In this document: positions 51,773 through 59,948 of the stretch, piece by piece
Position numbering within the stretch: the first letter of the stretch is position 1
Layout of the letters: each line of letters begins with the position of its first letter
Assembly: GCF_052119705.1 (NCBI RefSeq)
Contig: NZ_JBGQOP010000006.1
Location: 97,964 to 161,963, forward strand
Length of the DNA: 64,000 nucleotides
Direction of reading: 5' to 3'
Origin: Oceanimonas sp052119705
Lineage (GTDB): Bacteria; Pseudomonadota; Gammaproteobacteria; Enterobacterales; Aeromonadaceae
Made by a program: the position numbers and the translations under genes
The notes under the pieces: generated by a model
The model's database searches: none
What the model was told of the DNA's origin: nothing
The model's input: only the letters and a program-made list of their open reading frames with translations

Positions 51773-52311
51773 AAGGCATTAAGAGAGGGAGCAAACCAGC
51801 TCCTCGCAATCGACTGAATGAAGAGATCCGACTACCAGAAGTTCGCTTAGTCGGCCTGGAAGGCGAGCCTATGGGCGTGGTCACTATTGCAGAGGCGCTA
51901 GAAATTTCGACCGCTGCAGGCGTTGACCTAGTTGAGATCAGTCCCAATGCCGAGCCACCCGTGTGTCGTTTGATGGACTACGGGAAGTTCCTCTACGAGA
52001 AGAGCAAGGCGACTAAAGAACAGAAGAAGAAGCAAAAGCAGGTTCAGGTTAAGGAAATGAAGTTCCGCCCTGGCACTGATGATGGCGATTACCAGGTAAA
52101 GCTACGCAACCTGGTTCGCTTTTTAGAAGAGGGCAACAAAGCCAAAATCACACTGCGCTTCCGTGGTCGTGAGATGGCGCACCAAGACCTAGGGTTCGAT
52201 TTGCTAAACCGCATTAAAGCGGATTTAGAAGAGTTGGCCGTAGTGGAGGCATTCCCGAAAATGGAAGGTCGCCAAGCTGTCATGGTGCTAGCCCCAAAGA
52301 AAAAACAGTAA
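51769..52311 (+). CDS. infC: Translation initiation factor IF-3 with a non-canonical AUA start
   Basis: Extending the frame upstream of the first ATG (51871) gives all 34 missing N-terminal residues. They read MKGIKRGSKPAPRNRLNEE if AUA 51769 initiates, aligning with the E. coli MKGGKR start, for a total of 180 residues, the E. coli length. A GGAGG site (51757-51761) lies seven bases before AUA. AUU at 51778 is the alternative, but its spacing is 16 bases. In E. coli infC starts with AUU and IF-3 represses its own translation by rejecting that codon. The start overlaps the thrS TAA. Conserved blocks include LVEISPNAEPPVCR, MDYGKFLYEKSK and FRPGTDDGDYQVKL. Confidence 0.92.
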   Translation: MKGIKRGSKPAPRNRLNEEIRLPEVRLVGLEGEPMGVVTIAEALEISTAAGVDLVEISPNAEPPVCRLMDYGKFLYEKSKATKEQKKKQKQVQVKEMKFRPGTDDGDYQVKLRNLVRFLEEGNKAKITLRFRGREMAHQDLGFDLLNRIKADLEELAVVEAFPKMEGRQAVMVLAPKKKQ

Positions 52312-52321
52312 GGTCTACAAG

Positions 52322-52342
52322 CAGCTGAGCAATTCGCTCAGC
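52322..52342 (+). promoter_or_regulatory. Hairpin between infC and rpmI
   Basis: AGCTGAGC and GCTCAGCT pair around AATTC; no T run follows, so it is not a classical terminator. It lies in the leader where L20 autoregulates rpmI-rplT in E. coli; a regulatory or processing role is possible. Confidence 0.4.
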
Positions 52343-52383
52343 TCACCTTAACTGTTTGTTGTTATTAACAATGCGGAGTTGTT

Positions 52384-52578
52384 ATGCCGAAGATGAAGTC
52401 AAATAAAGGTGCTGCAAAGCGCTTTAAGAAAACCGCGAATGGTTTTAAGTGTAAACAATCACACACCAGCCATATCCTCACCAAGAAGAGCACCAAGCGT
52501 AAGCGTCAATTGCGCGGTACCAACTTAGTTGCGGCGTCTGACGTTGCACAAGTTCACTCAATGTTGCCCTACGCTTAA
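52384..52578 (+). CDS. rpmI: 50S ribosomal protein L35
   Basis: The 64-residue basic protein begins MPKMKSNKGAAKRFKKTANG, with SHILTKKSTKRKRQLR and the C-terminal HSMLPYA typical of L35. Length equals the E. coli mature protein. Fourteen bases separate it from rplT. Confidence 0.97.
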   Translation: MPKMKSNKGAAKRFKKTANGFKCKQSHTSHILTKKSTKRKRQLRGTNLVAASDVAQVHSMLPYA

Positions 52579-52592
52579 GAGGATTATAAAAA

Positions 52593-52952
52593 ATGGCAAG
52601 AGTTAAACGTGGTGTGACCGCTCGCGCTCGTCACAAAAAAGTACTAAAACAAGCTAAAGGTTATTATGGCGCTCGTTCACGCGTATATCGCGTAGCGGTT
52701 CAAGCAGTAACTAAAGCCGGTCAATATGCATATCGTGACCGCCGTCAGAAAAAACGTCAGTTCCGTCAGCTGTGGATTGCGCGTATTAACGCAGCAAGCC
52801 GTCAGAACGGTCTTTCATACAGCCGTTTCATCAATGGTTTGAAAAAAGCCTCTGTTGAAATCGACCGTAAGATCCTGGCTGATATCGCCGTACACGATAA
52901 AACCACCTTCAGTGCTTTGGTTAACAAAGCAAAAGAAGCGTTGGCAGCATAA
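52593..52952 (+). CDS. rplT: 50S ribosomal protein L20
   Basis: The 119-residue protein begins MARVKRGVTARARHKKVLKQ, with YAYRDRRQKKRQFRQLWI and SYSRFINGLKKA. It is needed for early 50S assembly and in E. coli represses rpmI-rplT translation. Followed by a strong terminator. Confidence 0.97.
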   Translation: MARVKRGVTARARHKKVLKQAKGYYGARSRVYRVAVQAVTKAGQYAYRDRRQKKRQFRQLWIARINAASRQNGLSYSRFINGLKKASVEIDRKILADIAVHDKTTFSALVNKAKEALAA

Positions 52953-52971
52953 GTCGTTGAGTCGATAAATT

Positions 52972-53000
52972 AAAAAAGGAGGCCTCGGCCTCCTTTTTTG
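52972..53000 (+). terminator. Terminator after rplT
   Basis: AAAAAAGGAGGCC/GGCCTCCTTTTTT stem with a TC centre followed by T6, between rplT and pheS. Whether it is partial, as in the E. coli operon, cannot be told. Confidence 0.88.
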
Positions 53001-53105
53001 TTGCCTACGTTTAGTAGTACGGTAGCGAAAAAAGCATAAATCCTTTATTATCAAGCCCTTCAAATTATTTAGTGTCTGCTTTAGGCGGGCAAGTAAGAGG
53101 AATAC

Positions 53106-54089
53106 ATGGATCAGCTGCAAGACGTAATCGTCAAAGCACAGGCGCAGATCCTGGCTGTCGCCACTGCCGCCGAGCTGGATGACATCCGGGTGCATTACAT
53201 GGGTAAAAAAGGCATTTTTACCGAACAGTCCAAGGCACTCGGCAAGTTATCCGCCGAAGAGCGGCCCGCTGCCGGTCAGGTGATAAACCAAGCCAAACAG
53301 GCGGTAAATGACGCACTTAACAGCAAGCGCGATGCGCTGCAGTTGGCCGAGCTGAATCAGAAATTAGCCTCAGAAACGCTGGACATCAGCTTGCCGGGCC
53401 GTCGCCAAGCGATCGGTGGTTTGCATCCGGTGAGCCGCACCATTAAACGCATAGAGTCGTTTTTTGGTGAATTGGGCTTTCAGGTAGCCGAAGGTCCAGA
53501 GATTGAAGATGACTTTCATAACTTCGATGCGTTGAATATTCCTGCTCATCACCCAGCGCGTGCCGATCACGACACTTTTTATTTTAATCCTAAGTTGATG
53601 CTGCGCACCCAAACCTCTGGTGTGCAAATTCGCACCATGGAGCACCAAGCGCCGCCGATCCGCATTATTTCACCGGGTCGAGTGTATCGTAATGATTACG
53701 ATCAAACCCATACCCCCATGTTTCATCAAGTGGAAGGGCTGCTGGTGGATGAAAATGTCAGCTTCGCTCAGTTAAAAGGCGTGCTGCACGAGTTTTTGCA
53801 TAACTTTTTCGAAGAAGACTTAGAAATTCGTTTCCGTCCTTCGCACTTTCCCTTTACCGAACCCAGCGCCGAAGTAGATGTGATGGGCAAAAACGGCAAA
53901 TGGTTAGAAGTGCTGGGTTGCGGCATGGTGCATCCCAATGTATTGCGCTCGGTGGGCATAGATCCTGAACGCTACAGCGGTTTTGCCTTTGGTATGGGCG
54001 TGGAGCGTCTGACTATGCTGCGTTATGGCGTCAATGACTTGCGCGCCTTCTTCGAGAATGATCTGCGTTTTCTTAAGCAATTCGGTTAA
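53106..54089 (+). CDS. pheS: Phenylalanyl-tRNA synthetase alpha subunit
   Basis: The 327-residue class II catalytic subunit has an N-terminal coiled-coil tRNA-binding arm (residues 1-85), then GGLHPVSRTIKRIESFF, PIRIISPGRVYRNDYDQTH (motif 2) and GFAFGMGVERLTMLRYG (motif 3). It matches E. coli length exactly. I saw no Phe-rich leader peptide upstream, so E. coli-type attenuation is not supported. ATG 53106 follows AAGAGGAA. Confidence 0.97.
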   Translation: MDQLQDVIVKAQAQILAVATAAELDDIRVHYMGKKGIFTEQSKALGKLSAEERPAAGQVINQAKQAVNDALNSKRDALQLAELNQKLASETLDISLPGRRQAIGGLHPVSRTIKRIESFFGELGFQVAEGPEIEDDFHNFDALNIPAHHPARADHDTFYFNPKLMLRTQTSGVQIRTMEHQAPPIRIISPGRVYRNDYDQTHTPMFHQVEGLLVDENVSFAQLKGVLHEFLHNFFEEDLEIRFRPSHFPFTEPSAEVDVMGKNGKWLEVLGCGMVHPNVLRSVGIDPERYSGFAFGMGVERLTMLRYGVNDLRAFFENDLRFLKQFG

Positions 54090-54104
54090 GCAGCTGGAGC
54101 AAAA

Positions 54105-56492
54105 ATGAAATTTTCAACAACTTGGCTGGACGAGTGGGTTAATACGGGTCTGAGCACAGAAGCACTTGCCGAACTCATTACCATGGCCGGCCTAGAAGTA
54201 GACGGCATTGAACCCGTCGCCGGTGATTTTAATCAGGTAGTCGTGGGTGAAGTCGTTGAGTGCGGCCCACATCCAGACGCAGACAAACTGCAAGTGACTA
54301 AGGTCAATGTGGGTGGGGAAGAGTTACTCGACATCGTCTGTGGAGCCCCTAACTGTCGCACTGGGTTAAAAGTGGCGGTAGCCGTAGTCGGCGCCGTCTT
54401 ACCCGGTGATTTTAAGATTAAAAAAGCCAAGCTGCGCGGCCAAGCCTCAAATGGCATGCTGTGTTCTTATGGCGAGCTGGGTATCGAGCTCGACTCCAGC
54501 GGCATTATTGAATTGCCCGCAGATGCACCTATTGGCGCTTGCGTGCGTGAGTATTTACAGCTCAACGACACTATCGTAGAAATTGACCTCACACCAAACC
54601 GCGCCGATTGCTTAAGCATGGCCGGTGTGGCGCGTGAAGTGGGCGTATTAAAGCAAACTAGCGTTAACTGGCCTGAAATTGCTGAGGTGCCTGCCACTAT
54701 CGACGATAACGTCACAGTGAGCTTAACGGCTGCCGATGCTTGCCCGCGTTATTTGTCGCGCGTAGTGAAAAACATCGACGTGACTGCCACCACACCGTTA
54801 TGGATGCAAGAAAAGCTGCGCCGCAGTGGACTTCGCTCCATAGACCCGGTAGTTGATGTCACTAACTTCGTGCTGATCGAATGGGGCCAGCCGATGCATG
54901 CCTTCGACCTTGGCACACTCAATGGCGCCATTAAGGTGCGCTTGGCGAAGCAGGGTGAAAAGCTCACCTTGTTAGATGGCAACGAGGTGAGCTTAAACAG
55001 CGACACCTTAGTGATTGCCGATGAGCAGAAAGCCATCGCCATGGCCGGTATTTTTGGTGGTAAAGACACGGGCGTGACTCAAAATACCCAAGATGTATTG
55101 TTAGAGTGCGCCTTCTTTAGCCCGTTGGCTATTACTGGCCGTGCACGCAGCTACGGTTTGCACACCGACTCCTCCCATCGTTTCGAGCGGGGCGTGGATT
55201 ATCAGCTGCAACACAAAGTGCTGCAGCGTGCCACGGCCTTGCTGCTCGACATTTGTGGTGGTGAAGCTGGCCCTGTGGTTGAAGCTGTATCTGAGTCACA
55301 TTTACCGACCGCCAATACAGTAACTTTGCGCCACGCTAAGCTCAATCGCACTATCGGCATTGAAATCGACGCCGACCAAGTGACTGATATGCTGACCCGT
55401 TTAGGTTTAAGCGTAACGAAAACCGCAGACGGTTGGCAGGCAGTGGTGCCTAGCTATCGTTTCGACATCAGCATCGAAGAAGACTTGGTGGAAGAAGTAG
55501 CCCGCGTGTATGGCTACAACAATATTCCTAATCAAGCGCCGATTGCGGGATTAACCATGTCGCAGCACTGCGAAGCTAAGCTGCCACTTAATCGCTTAAA
55601 AGATGCCTTAGTGGACTTAGGCTATCAAGAAGCCATCACCTACAGCTTCGTGGATCCTAAGCAACAAGCCTTGCTGTTCCCTGATGCCAAGACTATGGTG
55701 TTGCCAAATCCGATTGCCGCCGACATGTCAGAAATGCGCGTGTCCTTATGGCCAGGCCTTATTCAAGCCGCTGTCTATAACCAAAATCGGCAACAGCCAC
55801 GTTTGCGCTTATTTGAACAAGGCTTGACCTTTATTCCCGATGAAACCGCCGAGAATGGCGTACAGCAAACGGCAAAGCTTGCCGGTTTACTGCTGGGCAC
55901 GGTTCATGCTGAGCATTGGGACATGGCGGAGAAGGGCGCCGACTTCTTTGATATTAAAGGTGATTTAGAAACGCTACTGGCATTAAGCGGCCATGAGCTG
56001 GACTTTAACTTTGCGCGTACCGACATTAATGCTCTGCATCCGGGGCAGTCTGCTGCCGTCTTATACCAAGGACAGCAAGTCGGCTTAATTGGTGCCGTGC
56101 ATCCGAGTTTGCTAAAAAAGTTAGGCTTGAAATCATCAGCCTATGTCTTTGAAGTAGATGTTACGGCGCTGACCCAACACCATGTGCCAGAAGCGGGTGA
56201 AATATCGCGTTTCCCTGCTAACCGTCGAGATTTAGCCTTGGTGGTTGACTGTGAAGTTTCTGCCGGCGATATCCTTGATTTAGTTAGGAAAGTTGGCGGA
56301 AATCAATTGGTTGGATTAAACTTGTTTGATGTATACCAAGGTGCGGGCATCAGCGACGACAAGAAGAGCTTAGCGCTTAGCTTGGTGTTGCAAGATACTC
56401 ATCGCACCTTGGAAGAAAAAGAAATTGCCGATACGGTGGCACGTATTGTAACGGCACTTTCGGATGAGTTTAGTGCATCCTTGAGGGATTAA
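54105..56492 (+). CDS. pheT: Phenylalanyl-tRNA synthetase beta subunit
   Basis: The 795-residue subunit (E. coli 795) has an EMAP-like tRNA-binding domain (residues about 40-150, VVGEVVECGPHPDADKLQV), B3/B4 editing domains, B5 and a C-terminal anticodon-binding FDX-ACB domain (SRFPANRRDLALVV). It pairs with PheS as an alpha2-beta2 enzyme. ihfA starts one base after its stop. Confidence 0.97.
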   Translation: MKFSTTWLDEWVNTGLSTEALAELITMAGLEVDGIEPVAGDFNQVVVGEVVECGPHPDADKLQVTKVNVGGEELLDIVCGAPNCRTGLKVAVAVVGAVLPGDFKIKKAKLRGQASNGMLCSYGELGIELDSSGIIELPADAPIGACVREYLQLNDTIVEIDLTPNRADCLSMAGVAREVGVLKQTSVNWPEIAEVPATIDDNVTVSLTAADACPRYLSRVVKNIDVTATTPLWMQEKLRRSGLRSIDPVVDVTNFVLIEWGQPMHAFDLGTLNGAIKVRLAKQGEKLTLLDGNEVSLNSDTLVIADEQKAIAMAGIFGGKDTGVTQNTQDVLLECAFFSPLAITGRARSYGLHTDSSHRFERGVDYQLQHKVLQRATALLLDICGGEAGPVVEAVSESHLPTANTVTLRHAKLNRTIGIEIDADQVTDMLTRLGLSVTKTADGWQAVVPSYRFDISIEEDLVEEVARVYGYNNIPNQAPIAGLTMSQHCEAKLPLNRLKDALVDLGYQEAITYSFVDPKQQALLFPDAKTMVLPNPIAADMSEMRVSLWPGLIQAAVYNQNRQQPRLRLFEQGLTFIPDETAENGVQQTAKLAGLLLGTVHAEHWDMAEKGADFFDIKGDLETLLALSGHELDFNFARTDINALHPGQSAAVLYQGQQVGLIGAVHPSLLKKLGLKSSAYVFEVDVTALTQHHVPEAGEISRFPANRRDLALVVDCEVSAGDILDLVRKVGGNQLVGLNLFDVYQGAGISDDKKSLALSLVLQDTHRTLEEKEIADTVARIVTALSDEFSASLRD

Positions 56493-56493
56493 T

Positions 56494-56811
56494 ATGGCCT
56501 TAACAAAAGCCGACTTAGCTGAGCACCTGTTTACCGATCTGGGTTTGTCTAAGCGTGACGCCAAAGAAATGGTTGAATCTTTCTTTGAGGAAATTCGTCT
56601 CGCCCTAGAGCAAGGTGAACAGGTAAAAATTTCTGGTTTCGGTAACTTTGAATTGCGCAATAAAGGCGAGCGGCCAGGGCGTAATCCAAAAACCGGTGAA
56701 GACATTCCGATCTCGGCACGCCGTGTGGTGACCTTCAGACCAGGGCAGAAGCTAAAAGCGAGAGTAGAAAGTATCGCCCCGCCGGACACATCCGAGTCAG
56801 CCGATAAATAA
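56494..56811 (+). CDS. ihfA: Integration host factor alpha subunit
   Basis: The 105-residue DNA-bending protein begins MALTKADLAEHLFTDLGLSK and has the beta-arm GFGNFELRNKGERPGRNPKT. The Pro that intercalates DNA lies in GRNPKTGEDIPI. It is slightly longer than E. coli IHF-alpha (99) through an extended C-terminal tail. Cotranscribed with pheT, as in E. coli. The ihfB partner is not in this window. Confidence 0.96.
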   Translation: MALTKADLAEHLFTDLGLSKRDAKEMVESFFEEIRLALEQGEQVKISGFGNFELRNKGERPGRNPKTGEDIPISARRVVTFRPGQKLKARVESIAPPDTSESADK

Positions 56812-56815
56812 CCGT

Positions 56816-56845
56816 AAGCCAGGCCATGAGCCTGGCTTTTTCTTG
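56816..56845 (+). terminator. ihfA terminator
   Basis: AAGCCAGGC/GCCTGGCTT stem with a CATGA loop and T5. Confidence 0.88.
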
Positions 56846-56856
56846 TTTTGAAAATG

Positions 56857-56922
56857 TGAGATGTAAAGGGGGAGGAGTGAGGTGTATATCGCCTCACGAT
56901 TCACGCCTCACTCCTCACGTCT
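56857..56922. repeat. GTGAGG-family inverted repeat
   Basis: GGAGGAGTGAGG and GTGTATATCGCCTCAC on the left face CACGCCTCACTCCTCACG on the right. It follows the ihfA terminator and belongs with the tracts at 34221, 44269, 57714 and 63561. Confidence 0.5.
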
Positions 56923-56994
56923 AAATAAGACTAAGGCCGTATTGGCGCTTGGTGTTGCTTGCTGTTAGCCTGTTAGTCAAAGATCAGTTTATAA

Positions 56995-57717
56995 ATGAGA
57001 GGTATGCGGCCTGTGCGCAAAGGTAATATAGTGATCCTCACCGGCGCTGGCATCTCGGCCGAGTCAGGTATTAGAACATTTAGAGCCAGTGATGGCTTGT
57101 GGGAAGAACACCAGATTGAAGATGTGGCCACACCCGAAGGCTATGCGCGTGACCCTAAATTAGTGCATCGCTTTTATAATGCCCGCCGTGAGCTACTACA
57201 AACGGTTGCGCCTAATGCGGCGCACTTTGCCTTGGCGAAATTAGAAGCCGAGTGGCCGGGTACCGTCACCCTAGTCACACAAAATATTGATGACTTGCAT
57301 GAACGGGCCGGCAGTAAAAATGTGTTGCATATGCACGGCGAGCTACTCAAAGCGCGCTGCCCACACACGAATCAAACCATTGATTGGCGTGAGCCCTTGC
57401 ACAACAGTGACGTCTGCCAATGTTGTCAGTTTCCTCAGCCACTGCGGCCTCATGTGGTTTGGTTTGGCGAAATGCCCTTATTGCTGGATAGAATTTATCA
57501 CGCCTTGAGTGAGGCCAGTTTATTTATATCTATTGGTACCTCGGGCAATGTGTACCCGGCGGCCGGATTGGTACACGAAGCCAGCATGCACAACGCCCAC
57601 ACCCTAGAGCTAAACTTAGAACCCAGCCACGGCAAGAGTCACTTTGCCGAACACAGATACGGGCCTGCAACGGTTGAGGTGGTGAGATACGTGGATGAGT
57701 TACTTAAGGGCGCGTGA
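56995..57717 (+). CDS. cobB: CobB, NAD-dependent protein deacylase (sirtuin)
   Basis: The 240-residue SIR2 enzyme has the NAD loop TGAGISAESGIRTFR at residues 16-30, QNIDDLH at 96-102 and catalytic His114 in HMHGEL. Zinc Cys are C122, C141, C143 and C144. FYNARR (Tyr61, Arg64) is the class III Y-x-x-R motif, so desuccinylase or demalonylase activity is likely alongside deacetylation, as in E. coli CobB. ATG 56995 and ATG 57004 are both possible starts. It ends in a GTGAGGGG repeat tract. Confidence 0.95.
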   Translation: MRGMRPVRKGNIVILTGAGISAESGIRTFRASDGLWEEHQIEDVATPEGYARDPKLVHRFYNARRELLQTVAPNAAHFALAKLEAEWPGTVTLVTQNIDDLHERAGSKNVLHMHGELLKARCPHTNQTIDWREPLHNSDVCQCCQFPQPLRPHVVWFGEMPLLLDRIYHALSEASLFISIGTSGNVYPAAGLVHEASMHNAHTLELNLEPSHGKSHFAEHRYGPATVEVVRYVDELLKGA

Positions 57718-57732
57718 GGGGTGAGGGGTGAG
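57714..57732. repeat. GTGAGGGG tandem tract
   Basis: GCGTGAGGGGTGAGGGGTGA overlaps the cobB stop codon and repeats a 7-base unit almost three times. Confidence 0.55.
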
Positions 57733-57796
57733 GCAAAGAATACGACTCTGTCTTGGTAGGGGCCAACTTATTCGGCTCGGTTTTATTTGCGCTTAA

Positions 57797-57827
57797 CAAA
57801 AAGCCCGCAATCGCGGGCTTTTTGTTA
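57797..57827. terminator. Terminator after cobB
   Basis: AAAAAGCCCGC/GCGGGCTTTTT stem with an AATC loop and A/T flanks on both sides. Confidence 0.9.
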
Positions 57828-57902
57828 TAACTAAATAACTCTATATCAAATAACTACCTGATTACTTATGAACCTCAGCCAGTATGCTGCCTTATTTAAG
57901 TT

Positions 57903-57992
57903 TTTGTAGCTGCCAACTTGTTCGGCAGGCCAGCTTTGCTGGCAATTTTTAAATAAAAACATAAAACCGTGGCGAACAAGTTGCCACCTACG
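57903..57992. repeat. Complete REP-like inverted element
   Basis: TGTAGCTGCCAACTTGTTCG is mirrored by CGAACAAGTTGCCACCTAC, with an inner hairpin (GCCAGCTTTGCTGGC). This is the clearest full copy of the family. A shorter relative, GGCCAACTTATTCGGCTCGG, lies at about 57759-57778. Confidence 0.7.
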
Positions 57993-58022
57993 TTGTAACC
58001 TACGTTGTAACCTACGTTGTAA
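57987..58022. repeat. 12-bp tandem repeat, three copies
   Basis: CCTACGTTGTAA occurs three times without interruption, beginning within the right end of the REP-like element, as if the end of the element had been duplicated. Confidence 0.9.
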
Positions 58023-58116
58023 CCCATTGAATCTATTGATGCTGAAGTCACTGAAACATAGCTGAACTTTGTGGGTAATCAGGAATAACTATGTATCAAA
58101 TAACAAGGGTATGAGT

Positions 58117-59181
58117 TTATTGAGATCGCAGCTTTACCCAGTAATCTTCATAGATAGCCAGCACCTCATCGCCTAAGTCATCTTGAAAGTGACCTTGCTC
58201 GATAAGCTCAGCGCTTGGGAACAGCACTTGGTTTTCTGCAACCTCACTCGGCAGCAAGGCCTTAGCGCCTTTGTTAGGCACGGCAATACCTAACTCTTGA
58301 ATAGTTTGTGCCGCGATTTCTGGGCGCATCAAGAAGTCTAAAAACTGATGGGCGGCGCTCACTGATTTAGCGTTGGCCGGAATAACCGCACTGTCTACCC
58401 AAAAAATGGCACCTTCGGTGGGATATACGTATTCGAGTGCTATGCCATCTTGCTGAGTTTTATAAGCTTGATCGCTCCACAATAAACCCAATGATGTTTC
58501 GCCGGTCACATAGGGCAGGCGTGGGTTATCTGAGTTATAGAGCAGCACGTTTTCTTGCAGCAGGATCAGCTTCTCATAGGCGGCTTTGATTTCACCAGGA
58601 TCCTTGCTGTTCGCAGAATAGCCCAGCGTTAATAATGACATCTGAAAACTCTCACGAATATCATCCGTGAGCATCAGCTGGCTTTCCCACTGCTTATCCC
58701 ACAGATCCTGCCAAGAGGTCATCTTAGTATCAGGTAGGTCGTCACGATTAATAGCAATGCCGGTGCTACCAAAAGAGTAGGGCATGCTGTATTTATTTTT
58801 TGGATCAAAATCCTTGTCCAGCATGCTGTCATCTAATTGCGTAAAGTGTGGCAGCTGGGCTTTGTCTAATGGCTGTAACATACCTTCGCGGGCCATTTTA
58901 CTGACCATGTAGCTAGACGGGAAAATCACATCGTAGCTTTCTTTCGCTTTGCTGGTTTGCAATAGCTTTAACTTGGCGTACAAGGCTTCATTAGAGTCGA
59001 ATGTGCCGTAATCCACCTTAATGCCGGTTTCCTTGGTGAAGGCTTGCAACACCGCATCGGGCAAGTATTCGGCCCAAGCATAAACAGATAACCGCTCTTG
59101 TGCGTTAGCCATGAATGGAAAACTGGCGGCAATGGCCAATGCTAAAGGCGCTAAGGTGCGCGTTGGGATTGCTAATTTCAT
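58117..59181 (-). CDS. potD: PotD, spermidine/putrescine-binding protein
   Basis: The 354-residue precursor has a Sec signal (MKLAIPTRTLAPLALAIAAS ... MANA before QERLSVYAW). The mature part follows E. coli PotD: YLPDAVLQAFTKETGIKVDY, FPSSYMVSKMAREGML, LLTDDIRESFQMSLLTLGYS and GAIFWVDSAVIPANA. It delivers polyamines to PotBC. ATG 59181 overlaps the potC stop as TGATG. It is the last gene of potABCD. Confidence 0.94.
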   Translation of the reverse strand: MKLAIPTRTLAPLALAIAASFPFMANAQERLSVYAWAEYLPDAVLQAFTKETGIKVDYGTFDSNEALYAKLKLLQTSKAKESYDVIFPSSYMVSKMAREGMLQPLDKAQLPHFTQLDDSMLDKDFDPKNKYSMPYSFGSTGIAINRDDLPDTKMTSWQDLWDKQWESQLMLTDDIRESFQMSLLTLGYSANSKDPGEIKAAYEKLILLQENVLLYNSDNPRLPYVTGETSLGLLWSDQAYKTQQDGIALEYVYPTEGAIFWVDSAVIPANAKSVSAAHQFLDFLMRPEIAAQTIQELGIAVPNKGAKALLPSEVAENQVLFPSAELIEQGHFQDDLGDEVLAIYEDYWVKLRSQ

Positions 59182-59948
59182 CAATTTTTCTTCCTTAATA
59201 ACAGTTGCGAGACTATCACCAACACTAGGGATAGGCCGAGCATTAACGTGGCTAAGGCATTCACCTCAGGCGACACGCCTACCTTAACCATGGAATAAAT
59301 TTTTAACGGTAACACTTCATAACTGGGGCCGGTGACAAAGGAACTGACAATCACATCATCCAGTGACAACGTAAAGCTTAGCAGCCAACCGGCGGCAATG
59401 GCCGGCATGGCCAACGGCAAAAGAATGCGCCGAAAAATGACAGCTTCACTGGCGCCTAAGTCTTTGGCCGCTTCTAGCATACGCACATCAAAACCTTTCA
59501 GCCGTGAATAAACCGTGATCACCACAAACGGTAAACAAAAGGTAATGTGCGCAAACAGCAAAGACCAAAAGCCTAATGCGATACCGACAGTCACAAACAG
59601 CGCCAGCAAAGAGATGGCCATCACTATGTCTGGCGACATTAACACCACAAACAACATGCCGCCGACGAATTTTTTACCGCGAAAACGATAGCGATATAGC
59701 GCCACCGCCGCCAAGGTGCCAATTAATGCCGCAGCCGAGGCCGAGAGCAGGGCAATACTCAGCGAGTGGCGCGCCGCTTCCATCAGGCTGGCATTATTGG
59801 CTAAGCGAGTAAACCATTCCAGCGTAAAGCCTTCCCAACGAATGCCAAACTTAGAACGGTTAAAGGCGTTGGCTATCAAAACCCCAATGGGAATATAGAG
59901 ATAGGCAAACACCAACAGTAAGAAGCCGCCTTTGAGCCAATTAATCAT
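59181..59948 (-). CDS. potC: PotC, polyamine ABC transporter permease
   Basis: The 255-residue protein has six predicted membrane segments and the permease EAA loop MLEAAKDLGASEAVIFRRI. It begins with a hydrophobic helix (GGFLLLVFAYLYIPIGVLI). Its start overlaps the end of potB by eight bases. Confidence 0.94.
   Translation of the reverse strand: MINWLKGGFLLLVFAYLYIPIGVLIANAFNRSKFGIRWEGFTLEWFTRLANNASLMEAARHSLSIALLSASAAALIGTLAAVALYRYRFRGKKFVGGMLFVVLMSPDIVMAISLLALFVTVGIALGFWSLLFAHITFCLPFVVITVYSRLKGFDVRMLEAAKDLGASEAVIFRRILLPLAMPAIAAGWLLSFTLSLDDVIVSSFVTGPSYEVLPLKIYSMVKVGVSPEVNALATLMLGLSLVLVIVSQLLLRKKN

Noticed and set aside
53001..53105. Phe-rich leader peptide before pheS
   Set aside because: No short frame with clustered Phe codons and no second terminator next to pheS was found.
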